From an uncultured Ancrocorticia sp. (GTDB lineage Bacteria > Actinomycetota > Actinomycetes > Actinomycetales > Actinomycetaceae): 5,827 nt of DNA. The stretch lies in contig CAJPTB010000134.1 of assembly GCA_905373325.1 (NCBI GenBank), positions 1 through 5,827 on the forward strand. The letters run 5' to 3'. The notes beneath the pieces are model-generated. The model saw nothing but the letters and a program-made list of their open reading frames with translations. It was not told the origin of the DNA and searched no databases. Of this stretch, positions 1 through 4,597 are shown piece after piece. How positions within the stretch are numbered: the stretch's first letter is position 1; every line of letters begins with the position of its first letter. A program made the translations under genes and the position numbers.

Positions 1-80
1 ATGACCGAATTGTCGGCGCGCCCCAGAATGACCCTCTTGAGGGGGTCGAAGTCGTTCCATGAGTTGACGATTTTCGCCAT
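1..80 (-). CDS. Amidinotransferase-like protein, N-terminal fragment (cut by window edge)
   Basis: Only the first 26 codons lie in the window. The protein starts MAKIVNSWNDFDPLKRVILG and continues RADNSV. The pattern V-N-S-W/Y-N-x-x-D-P-L-x-x-V-I-x-G-R-A-D is the usual beginning of bacterial glycine/inosamine-type amidinotransferases, which move the amidino group of arginine to an amine and release ornithine. The start is supported by a good ribosome binding site, AGGAG at 90-94 on the minus strand, 9 bases before the ATG. The catalytic Cys, His and Asp lie outside the window, so the acceptor substrate cannot be inferred and a hydrolytic relative is possible. It lies 245 bp downstream of arcA in the same direction. 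Arginine deiminase and amidinotransferases share the same pentein fold superfamily and both use arginine, which supports a shared arginine-related role. Family assignment from 26 residues is fairly specific but not certain. Confidence 0.72.
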   Translation of the reverse strand, partial: MAKIVNSWNDFDPLKRVILGRADNSV

Positions 81-183
81 TTTCAGACACTCCTATGTGA
101 GAACGGTGATGCGTTCGTGCGATGCTTGCGTATCTAGGAAACGCCTATTTCCTCCCAGTTTCAACTCCTTTCGGCGATTCGCT

Positions 184-203
184 CGAAGACGGTCCGAAGA
201 CGG
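184..203. repeat. 9-bp direct repeat CGAAGACGG, 11-bp period
   Basis: Two exact copies lie at 184-192 and 195-203 in the arcA-amidinotransferase gap. The 11-bp offset is about one helical turn. It may be a regulator half-site pair or a slippage product. Confidence 0.45.
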
Positions 204-252
204 CTCGCATCCGCCTGCGGCCGCCGTCGTTTTCCCCGCAAAAGTTCGTTCC

Positions 253-284
253 TCGGAGCGCGCCGCCGGCTTTCGGAGCGCGCC
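253..284. repeat. 12-bp direct repeat TCGGAGCGCGCC, 20-bp period
   Basis: Two exact copies lie at 253-264 and 273-284, just downstream of the arcA stop codon. The 20-bp period equals that of the repeat array upstream of arcA, although the repeated sequence differs. Confidence 0.5.
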
Positions 285-325
285 CCCAATCCTCGACGTG
301 CGCCGTCGGCTCCGGGAGCGAGCGG

Positions 326-1549
326 TCAGTTCTCGCCGCGGACCGTCGGGCAGCTCATGCAACGCGGGCCTCCGCGCCCGCGGCCCAGCTCGTTCCCGGG
401 AATCGGCAGAACTTCGACGCCCTGCTCGGAAAGATACTCGTTTGTGGCGGTGTTCCTTTCGTAAACCACCACGGCGCCGGGGGCGACGGCCAGCAGATTC
501 GCCCCGTCGTTCCACTGCTCTCGCTCGGCCGCGAGGGAATCCTGCGGCGTCGTCAGAATCCGCACCGAATCGAGGCCCAACGCCTCCGCGACGACGGCGT
601 GCATCCGCTCGGGCGCATTTGTCTCCACGTGAAGGGGCCTCTTCCCGTCCCCGGGACGGATCGTGTAGGAGCGGAGCATCCCCAGGCCCGCGTATTTGAC
701 GAAGGTGCCCTCGTCGGCCATCGTCATCACGGTGTCCAGGTGCATCTGCGCCCGCGCCTTCGGCATTTCGACGGCGACGACCCGCTCGGCCTCGCCCGCC
801 TCAAATAGCTGAAGGGCAAGCCTTTCAACCCCCTGCGGGCTCGTCCTTTCGCTCAGCCCGACGAGGACCGAGCGGTTCCCTATGACGAGGACGTCCCCGC
901 CTTCGACGGAGGCGAAGCCCGATCCCACGCCGTCGCCCAGGACCGTGAAGTCGGCGTCGGCGAAGCGCGGATGGTGGAGGTAGATCGCCTCCTCGTTCAC
1001 GCTCTCGCGCACGCGCGCCGGGCGGCACATCGGATTGATCGAGACGCCGCCGTAGATCCACGAGGACGTGTCGCGCGTGAAAAGGTGGTTGGGAAGCGGG
1101 GCCAGAAGGCAGTCGTCTGCGCCGAGTGTGCGGAGGGTCAAAGACTCCTGCACATCGGATCGGTCGAGCAGCTCGGCCTTTGTCACGCCCGCGATGAGGA
1201 GCTCGGCGAGCTCGGCCTCCGGCAGCGACTCGGCGTAGTTTCGGACCGCCTCCTCGATTCCTGCGCCGCAGGCCTCCTCCGTGACGACGACGTCGAGCAC
1301 GCGCTCGCGGGCTTCGCGGTCCGCGAGCGCCTCGGCGAGCAAGTCGGCAAGGTAGAGGACCTCGACGCCGCGCGAACGCAGCGTCTCGGCGAAGACGTCG
1401 TGCTCGTGCTGGGCCCGTTCGAGCCAGAGGACGTCGTCGAAGAGCAGATCGTCCTTGTTGGAAGGGGTGAGCCTCAACATCTCCTTGCCCGGGCGGTGCA
1501 GGAGAACCTGCTTGAGCCGCCCAACCTCGGAGCCCACATATGGCTTCAT
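326..1549 (-). CDS. arcA: Arginine deiminase
   Basis: The 407-residue protein hydrolyses L-arginine to citrulline and ammonia in the cytoplasm, the first step of the arginine deiminase pathway used for ATP generation and acid tolerance. It is full length for the family (about 400-420). Family signatures run in order: the N-terminal [30 protein letters not shown] near 37-53; [12 protein letters not shown] with Asp160; EGGD with Glu216 and Asp219; HLDTV with His270 and Asp272; WNDGAN near 346-351; and GRGGPRCMS with the nucleophile Cys397. These match the catalytic Asp/Glu/His/Asp/Cys set known in characterised enzymes. The ATG is preceded by AGGAGG at 1556-1561 with 6 bases of spacing, which fixes the start. 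The usual partners arcB, arcC and arcD are not in this window. Instead the next gene is an amidinotransferase-like relative of the same superfamily. Confidence in the function is very high. Confidence 0.98.
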   Translation of the reverse strand: MKPYVGSEVGRLKQVLLHRPGKEMLRLTPSNKDDLLFDDVLWLERAQHEHDVFAETLRSRGVEVLYLADLLAEALADREARERVLDVVVTEEACGAGIEEAVRNYAESLPEAELAELLIAGVTKAELLDRSDVQESLTLRTLGADDCLLAPLPNHLFTRDTSSWIYGGVSINPMCRPARVRESVNEEAIYLHHPRFADADFTVLGDGVGSGFASVEGGDVLVIGNRSVLVGLSERTSPQGVERLALQLFEAGEAERVVAVEMPKARAQMHLDTVMTMADEGTFVKYAGLGMLRSYTIRPGDGKRPLHVETNAPERMHAVVAEALGLDSVRILTTPQDSLAAEREQWNDGANLLAVAPGAVVVYERNTATNEYLSEQGVEVLPIPGNELGRGRGGPRCMSCPTVRGEN

Positions 1550-1555
1550 CCGCTT

Positions 1556-1561
1556 CCTCCT
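1556..1561 (-). promoter_or_regulatory. arcA ribosome binding site
   Basis: The minus strand reads AGGAGG, a perfect Shine-Dalgarno core, 6 bases before the arcA ATG. It fixes the start and predicts strong translation. Confidence 0.9.
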
Positions 1562-1683
1562 GAATCGCTCGCCGCAACGAAGCTCACCCCGTCGCTTTTA
1601 GGTCAAACGTACCAGCTTTGCCTCGGCCATCGAGGCGCATGCCCGGCAGACAGACAATCGCTCGGTGCACTGGCGTACTTTCC

Positions 1684-1719
1684 TATGCGGCGCGATTCCG
1701 TTATGCGGCGGGCTTCCTT
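1684..1719. repeat. 18-bp tandem duplication, two copies
   Basis: The units at 1684-1701 and 1702-1719 both start TATGCGGCG and match at 15 of 18 positions. They lie about 135-165 bp upstream of the arcA start. They may be a local duplication or a pair of binding sites. Confidence 0.55.
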
Positions 1720-1757
1720 CGCCTGTCTGCGACTCTTTTCTCAAACACTCGCTTTCT

Positions 1758-1837
1758 TCTGCACGTTCGACTCCGTTTCGACGCACTCAGCCCAGGGTCG
1801 GCGCACTCGGCTCCGAGTCGGCGCACGCTCCTCAGTT
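1758..1837. repeat. 20-bp direct repeats, three clear copies plus one degenerate, exact 20-bp phase
   Basis: The core TCGRCGCAC occurs at 1778, 1798 and 1818, exactly 20 bp apart. Full units 1 and 2 match at 15 of 20 positions and units 2 and 3 at 14 of 20. A fourth, more degenerate unit in the same phase at 1758-1777 matches unit 2 at 13 of 20. The last unit overlaps the stop codon of the response regulator (1832-1834). Twenty base pairs is close to two helical turns, so a protein bound to each unit would sit on the same DNA face. The array is 209-288 bp upstream of arcA. Its function is unknown; an operator array and a slippage-derived microsatellite-like block are both possible. Confidence 0.6.
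1805..1818 (-). other. Small dyad just after the response regulator gene
   Basis: ACTCGG at 1805-1810 and CCGAGT at 1813-1818 form 6-bp arms around CT, 14 bp beyond the response regulator stop on the minus strand. It could form a short hairpin in that transcript. No T-run follows, so it is a weak terminator candidate at best, and it is partly built from the overlapping 20-bp repeats. Confidence 0.25.
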
Positions 1838-2491
1838 CCGCTTCTCCGTCAGGTAGGCCAGAACCGCCCGCACCCTCCGGTTCTCCTCCCCGGGGAGCAT
1901 GCCGAGCTTCGAGAAAACGTTGGCCACGTGTTTTGAGACCGCGGCCGTGGAAAGAAACATGCGCTCGCAAATCTGGTGGTTGGACAGGCCCTGGGCCATG
2001 AGTTCGAGGACCTCGCTTTCCCTGGCCGTCAACCCGTTGAGCCACGACGAGCGGCCCTTGACCAGGGAGGAGGCCACTTCCGGGTCGACGACGACGCCGC
2101 CGGCCTCTACGACCCTCAAGGACCGGATGAAATCGGCGACCCTGGCCACTCTGTCCTTGAGGAGGTAGCCCAGTCCCCCGACGCCGTCGGTCGGCGCGCT
2201 CGGCTCGAACAGCTCGGCGGCGTAGGCGGGGGCGACATACTGGGAGAGCACCATGATCCCGATCTCAGGCTGGCTCTCTCGTATGCGCACGGCCGCCCTC
2301 AGGCCGTCGTCGGACATTCCGGGCGGCATCCGCACGTCCGTGACGACCACATCCGGGGCGGTCCGCGCGGCCGCTTCGACGAGCTCGTCCGCGCTGGCGG
2401 CCTCCGCGGCGATCTCGTGGCCCTGCCTCATCAGAAGGCCGACCATGCCCTCCCGGAACAACGCCGAATCGTCGGCGACCACTAACCTCAT
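1832..2491 (-). CDS. Two-component response regulator, NarL/FixJ (LuxR) family
   Basis: The 219-residue protein is a cytoplasmic transcription factor activated by phosphorylation. The N-terminal receiver domain (about 1-120) has the acidic pair Asp7-Asp8 in LVVADDSALFREG, phospho-acceptor Asp52 in VVVTDVRMPP, Ser83 at the switch position and Lys112 in GYLLKDRV. The C-terminal LuxR-type helix-turn-helix spans about 154-198 (LTARESEVLELMAQGLSNHQI, then CERMFLSTAAVSKHV). Length is normal for the family. The start has a strong site, AAGGAG, 5 bases upstream. It follows a HisKA_3 histidine kinase on the same strand, its expected partner, and the ABC transporter diverging from that kinase is the likely target. 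The gap to the kinase is long (347 bp), whereas such pairs usually touch or overlap. The regulator itself looks intact even though its partner kinase is disrupted. Confidence 0.95.
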   Translation of the reverse strand: MRLVVADDSALFREGMVGLLMRQGHEIAAEAASADELVEAAARTAPDVVVTDVRMPPGMSDDGLRAAVRIRESQPEIGIMVLSQYVAPAYAAELFEPSAPTDGVGGLGYLLKDRVARVADFIRSLRVVEAGGVVVDPEVASSLVKGRSSWLNGLTARESEVLELMAQGLSNHQICERMFLSTAAVSKHVANVFSKLGMLPGEENRRVRAVLAYLTEKRN

Positions 2492-2665
2492 TCCCTCTCC
2501 TTTCCGCGGCGGGCCGGCGGGCCCTCGCCCCCGTGCGCCGCTGTTGTCGTGTCTTGCCGATTCTCTCGCACTTTGCCGGATTTCGCGCGCCCCGGCGGCT
2601 TTCTCACGCCTCGCCCACTTTCAAGCGCTTCGGCCGCCCTCGCGCTTCGGCCGCTCCGGCACGCC
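2492..2665. other. Non-coding gap between kinase and response regulator
   Basis: No gene is supported here. The minus strand is purine-rich and any translation is mostly Arg/Ala/Gly/Glu without family signature. It contains the direct repeat GCGCTTCGGCCGC (2625-2637 and 2642-2654). An open frame on the minus strand from 2799 ends at 2488, its TGA overlapping the regulator ATG, but it shows only low-complexity basic sequence and is probably chance. Confidence 0.45.
2625..2654. repeat. 13-bp direct repeat GCGCTTCGGCCGC, 17-bp period
   Basis: Two exact copies lie at 2625-2637 and 2642-2654 in the kinase-regulator gap. The significance is unknown. Confidence 0.5.
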
Positions 2666-2890
2666 TCACCATTCTTTCCGAGTCTTCTCGCCCGGGCTTC
2701 GCCAGTCGGCTTTAGCCGCCCTTCTCGTCTCCGGCGCGCTGCCGCTTGCGTCGTCGCCCGTCTCGCCGACGCCTTCGCGGCCTTTTGCCGGAACCACACC
2801 GAATTCCCCTTGCCGCAAAAGGAGCGGGATCCGCCCCGTCAGCGTCGTCGGCCCCCCGGGAGGGCTGACGACTTCGAGAACGCCCCCGAA
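2666..2890 (-). pseudogene. Out-of-frame C-terminal remnant of the histidine kinase
   Basis: Starting exactly at the centre of the palindrome, a minus-strand frame different from the kinase frame reads FGGVLEVVSPPGGPTTLTGR followed by IPLLLRQ, and stops at TGA 2668-2666. The pattern G-G-x-L-x-V-x-S-P-P-G-G-P-T-T-L-x-x-x-I-P-L is the standard last beta-strand and C-terminus of the ATPase domain in NarL-type histidine kinases. It therefore belongs to the upstream kinase gene but is separated from it by the inverted copy and a frame change. About 50 residues after IPL are low-complexity and charged; they may be a genuine tail or simply read-through. There is no start codon or ribosome binding site of its own, so it is not an independent gene. 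Confidence 0.8.
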
Positions 2891-2945
2891 TTCGGGGGCG
2901 TTCTCGAAGTCGTCAGCCCTCCCGGGGGGCCGTCGTCGCTGACGG
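2836..2945. repeat. 110-bp spacerless palindrome (84 bp perfect) in the histidine kinase 3' end
   Basis: The centre of symmetry lies between 2890 and 2891, in the middle of GAATTC. Bases 2849-2932 form a perfect palindrome of 42-bp arms with no spacer. The symmetry extends to 2836-2945 with only two mismatched pairs (2845/2936 and 2848/2933), 53 of 55 pairs in total. The low-coordinate arm carries the true kinase C-terminal coding sequence on the minus strand. The high-coordinate arm is an inverted copy of it, except at the outer edge where it encodes the genuine Asp-Asp-Gly of the G1 box. It is far longer than a transcription terminator, lacks a T-run, and has no transposon-like neighbour. 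It is either a rearrangement or a fold-back artefact. Confidence 0.95.
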
Positions 2946-3720
2946 AGACGTGGAGGTCTTCGTCTGCGGCCAGCAGCACCGAGACGCGGGCCGCGGGCGC
3001 GTACTTTGCGACGTTCGTCAAGCCCTCGGAAACGAGGAAGTACGCGGCGGCGATGACGCCTTCGGGAATGGCGGGAAGCCGATTGGGAACGAAGACCTCG
3101 ACTTTCAGGGGCGAGGAGGCCGCGAGGGACCGGACGGCAGCCTCCAGCCCGAGGTCCGAGAGCACCTTGGGGTGGATCCCGGCCACGGTGTTTCTCAGGG
3201 CGCGCAGAGCGCTTTCGGCGTCGTCCTGCGCCTTGCCCAAAAGCGCGCGGACCTCGGCCATTTTCTCGGGAACCACGGCCCCGCCCGCGGTCGCCGAATC
3301 CAAAAGCAAATCCGCTTCGCCGACGTCGATCGAGGCGGCGACGAGGTATTGCTGCGCGCCGTCGTGAAGGTCGCGCTCAATGCGGCGGCGCTCGATCTCG
3401 AACGCGGCCACGATTTCGCGGCGCGACTCGGTCAGCTCCGCAAGGTCTTCGGGGCTGACCCGCCCGTAGACCGTCTGGATTCTCTCGGCGGCGCGGCGGA
3501 CGGCTCTGACCGCGGCCCGCACCGCGAGCGCCGCGACAAAGGCCGTCCCTCCGCCGCAGGCTCCGAGGACGGCATAGCTCAGCGAGCCGGAAGCGATCGC
3601 CGACACCAATTCGCCGAGTAAGGGAAAAACGAGGACCGTAGAAGTCAGCGTCACGGCCGCGGACGCCGCGACGGCCCGGGCGACCGCCCGGTGCACTCGC
3701 GCCGTCTGTTCCTTTCCCAT
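2839..3720 (-). CDS. Sensor histidine kinase (HisKA_3/NarL type), disrupted ATPase domain
   Basis: The open frame gives 293 residues. Two membrane helices (about 16-36 and 47-67) with a very short outer loop resemble intramembrane-sensing kinases. The dimerisation/phosphotransfer domain has EIERRRIERDLHDGAQQ with phospho-acceptor His119. The ATPase domain shows the N box SEGLTNVAKYAP (Glu232, Asn236) and G1 box VSVSDDG (Asp262-Asp263). After Gly264 the family pattern ends: residues 265-293 come from a palindrome and stop at 2841-2839. The G2 box is missing and the true C-terminus lies out of frame at 2890-2666. ATP binding should be lost if the sequence is correct. The start at 3720 is chosen because the frame extended to 4311 only shadows the divergent ABC gene. 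The intact protein would phosphorylate the following response regulator, probably to control the divergent transporter. Confidence 0.88.
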   Translation of the reverse strand: MGKEQTARVHRAVARAVAASAAVTLTSTVLVFPLLGELVSAIASGSLSYAVLGACGGGTAFVAALAVRAAVRAVRRAAERIQTVYGRVSPEDLAELTESRREIVAAFEIERRRIERDLHDGAQQYLVAASIDVGEADLLLDSATAGGAVVPEKMAEVRALLGKAQDDAESALRALRNTVAGIHPKVLSDLGLEAAVRSLAASSPLKVEVFVPNRLPAIPEGVIAAAYFLVSEGLTNVAKYAPAARVSVLLAADEDLHVSVSDDGPPGGLTTSRTPPNSGAFSKSSALPGGRRR

Positions 3721-3727
3721 GGGCGAT

Positions 3728-3755
3728 ACCCTACCTCGCGGCGGAGAAATGTCCT
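3728..3755 (-). promoter_or_regulatory. Candidate promoter of the histidine kinase, possibly giving a leaderless mRNA
   Basis: On the minus strand, AGGACA (3755-3750, 4 of 6 to TTGACA) is followed after 16 bp by TAGGGT (3733-3728, a TAnnnT-type -10). Only 7 bases separate this -10 from the A of the kinase ATG at 3720, so transcription could begin at the start codon itself. The overlapping AGGTAGGG could alternatively act as a ribosome binding site of a longer transcript. Confidence 0.35.
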
Positions 3756-3818
3756 GCCTCGACGCCGCGTAAAGCTTCCGGCGCAGGCGGCCGAGCCCGG
3801 CCGCACCGCTGAAAAACA

Positions 3819-3834
3819 GTAGAGCTGGCTCTAC
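3819..3834. promoter_or_regulatory. Inverted repeat GTAGAGC-TG-GCTCTAC, candidate operator
   Basis: Seven-base arms match perfectly around a TG centre, 50 bp upstream of the ABC gene start. Its position in the divergent intergenic region, next to a LuxR-type response regulator gene, makes it the best candidate binding site for that regulator. The sequence match to a known site is not claimed. Confidence 0.5.
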
Positions 3835-3883
3835 CCCCTTTCGATACGCAGCACCATGGTCCGCCTGCCGCATTCGCTGTTCA

Positions 3884-4597
3884 ATGGAAAACATGAACGC
3901 AAACGCAACGCAAACGGCCCTGACAGGGCGAAACCTGGTGAAGAACTTTGGCGCCGTCAAGGCGCTCGCGGGAGTCGATGTCACGATCCCCGCCGGACAG
4001 TCCGTGGCCGTCATGGGCCCGTCCGGCTCGGGCAAGTCGACTCTCCTGCACTGCCTTTCGGGGATACTCCCCGTGACATCCGGCGAGATAACCGTCGGCG
4101 GAACGTCGGTCACGAGTTTGAACGACGCAGGGCGCTCGCGCCTGCGGCTGAAGGCCTTCGGATTCGTCTTCCAGGACGGCCAGCTGGTCCCCGAGCTTCC
4201 CGCAAACGAGAACGTCGCCCTCCCCCTCATGCTCGCGGGAGCCTCGCGTCGGTCCGCCATCAGGGAGGCCAACTCGTGGCTGACCAAGGTCGGGCTGGAA
4301 TCCGAGCGCAAGAGGAGGCCGGGCGAAATGTCCGGCGGGCAGGCTCAGCGCGTAGCCGTGGCGCGGGCGCTGGCCTCGTCGCCTTCGGTTGTCTTCGCCG
4401 ACGAGCCGACAGGCGCGCTCGACCAGGCGACCGGGCACGAAATCATGCAGATTCTGACGACGACGGCGCGCATGGGCGGCGCCACCCTCGTGGTGGTCAC
4501 CCACGATCCCAATGTCGCGGCCTGGTGCGACAGGCTCATCGAGATTCGCGACGGACGCATCCACGCCGACACGACCGCGAAGGGAGTCCGCTCATGA
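3884..4597 (+). CDS. ABC transporter ATP-binding protein (MacB/LolD-like)
   Basis: The 237-residue ATPase powers the FtsX-type permease encoded next. All nucleotide-binding motifs are present: Walker A GPSGSGKST (45-53), Q-loop Gln97 in FVFQDGQLVPEL, signature MSGGQAQR (149-156), Walker B VVFADEP (169-175) with catalytic Glu174, D-loop GALD (177-180) and H-loop His207 in VVVTHD. The length and the VFQDGQLVPELPANENVALP stretch are typical of the MacB/LolD group used for antimicrobial peptide export, resistance or sensing. ATG 3884 has no Shine-Dalgarno sequence. A second in-frame ATG at 3893 is preceded by a weak GGAAA at 3886-3890, so translation may start there and shorten the protein by three residues. 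The gene diverges from a histidine kinase and its stop overlaps the permease start, indicating a translationally coupled pair. Confidence 0.96.
   Translation: MENMNANATQTALTGRNLVKNFGAVKALAGVDVTIPAGQSVAVMGPSGSGKSTLLHCLSGILPVTSGEITVGGTSVTSLNDAGRSRLRLKAFGFVFQDGQLVPELPANENVALPLMLAGASRRSAIREANSWLTKVGLESERKRRPGEMSGGQAQRVAVARALASSPSVVFADEPTGALDQATGHEIMQILTTTARMGGATLVVVTHDPNVAAWCDRLIEIRDGRIHADTTAKGVRS

Larger units (their letters stand above)
81..325. other. Non-coding gap between arcA and the amidinotransferase-like gene, with short direct repeats
   Basis: This 245-bp stretch has no convincing gene. It contains two pairs of short direct repeats: CGAAGACGG at 184-192 and 195-203 (11-bp period), and TCGGAGCGCGCC at 253-264 and 273-284 (20-bp period). 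The part nearest the amidinotransferase start (about 100-175) is less GC-rich than the rest and may hold its promoter, but I could not place a -35/-10 pair with acceptable spacing. A small dyad, GGAAA/TTTCC, sits at 137-152. No rho-independent terminator with a T-run is visible after arcA, so read-through from arcA into the next gene is possible. Confidence 0.5.
1550..1831. other. Non-coding gap upstream of arcA, repeat-rich
   Basis: This 282-bp stretch separates the response regulator stop from the arcA start and should hold the arcA promoter. It carries an 18-bp tandem duplication (1684-1719), a 20-bp phased repeat array (1758-1837), a widely spaced 8-bp inverted repeat (GCAGACAG at 1646-1653 with CTGTCTGC at 1723-1730) and a 5-bp dyad CCTCG/CGAGG at 1621-1635. 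On the minus strand, TTTGACC just upstream of the arcA leader (around 1598-1606) resembles a -35 element, but no good -10 hexamer follows at 16-18 bp. The small open frames here do not look like genes. Confidence 0.5.
3721..3883. promoter_or_regulatory. Divergent promoter region between the histidine kinase and ABC operon
   Basis: These 163 bp separate two divergent starts and must contain both promoters. The region holds a 16-bp dyad (3819-3834) and a second dyad, GCGGCC/GGCCGC, at 3787-3804 with a 6-base loop. For the ABC operon, CTGAAA at 3809-3814 could be a -35, with TACCCC at 3832-3837 as a poor -10 across 17 bp, which would place the dyad in the spacer. I do not regard that promoter as established. 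Shared control of kinase, regulator and transporter is inferred from this layout. Confidence 0.6.

Noticed and set aside
93..164. Possible leader peptide before the amidinotransferase-like gene
   Set aside because: A minus-strand TTG-initiated 23-codon frame ends within the next gene's ribosome binding site, but its own AAGGAG is only about one base from the TTG and no attenuator hairpin is visible.
1598..1786. 62-residue minus-strand open frame upstream of arcA
   Set aside because: No ribosome binding site or recognisable family; sequence is made largely of the short repeats of this gap.
1758..1837. 20-bp repeats as a CRISPR array
   Set aside because: Units are adjacent, degenerate and have no spacers; no cas genes are present.
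971..1936. 321-residue plus-strand open frame
   Set aside because: It is antisense to arcA, whose catalytic motifs are all present, and continues across an intergenic region without change in character.
2488..2799. 103-residue basic open frame whose stop overlaps the response regulator start
   Set aside because: It would start with GTG, is low-complexity Arg/Ala/Gly/Lys, has no clear ribosome binding site, and the overlap follows trivially from the regulator starting ATGAGG.
2836..2945. Palindrome as a rho-independent terminator
   Set aside because: It lies inside kinase coding sequence, its 55-bp arms are far longer than terminator stems, there is no T-run, and the response regulator downstream should be co-transcribed.
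2836..2945. Palindrome as an insertion-sequence end, attachment site or replication hairpin
   Set aside because: No transposase, integrase, target duplication or replication gene is nearby, and the arm sequence is explained by kinase coding DNA.
2839..4311. Extending the histidine kinase to a 490-residue protein starting at 4311
   Set aside because: The extra 197 residues lie antisense to the well-supported ABC ATPase and look like its shadow; the kinase start at 3720 gives a normal architecture.
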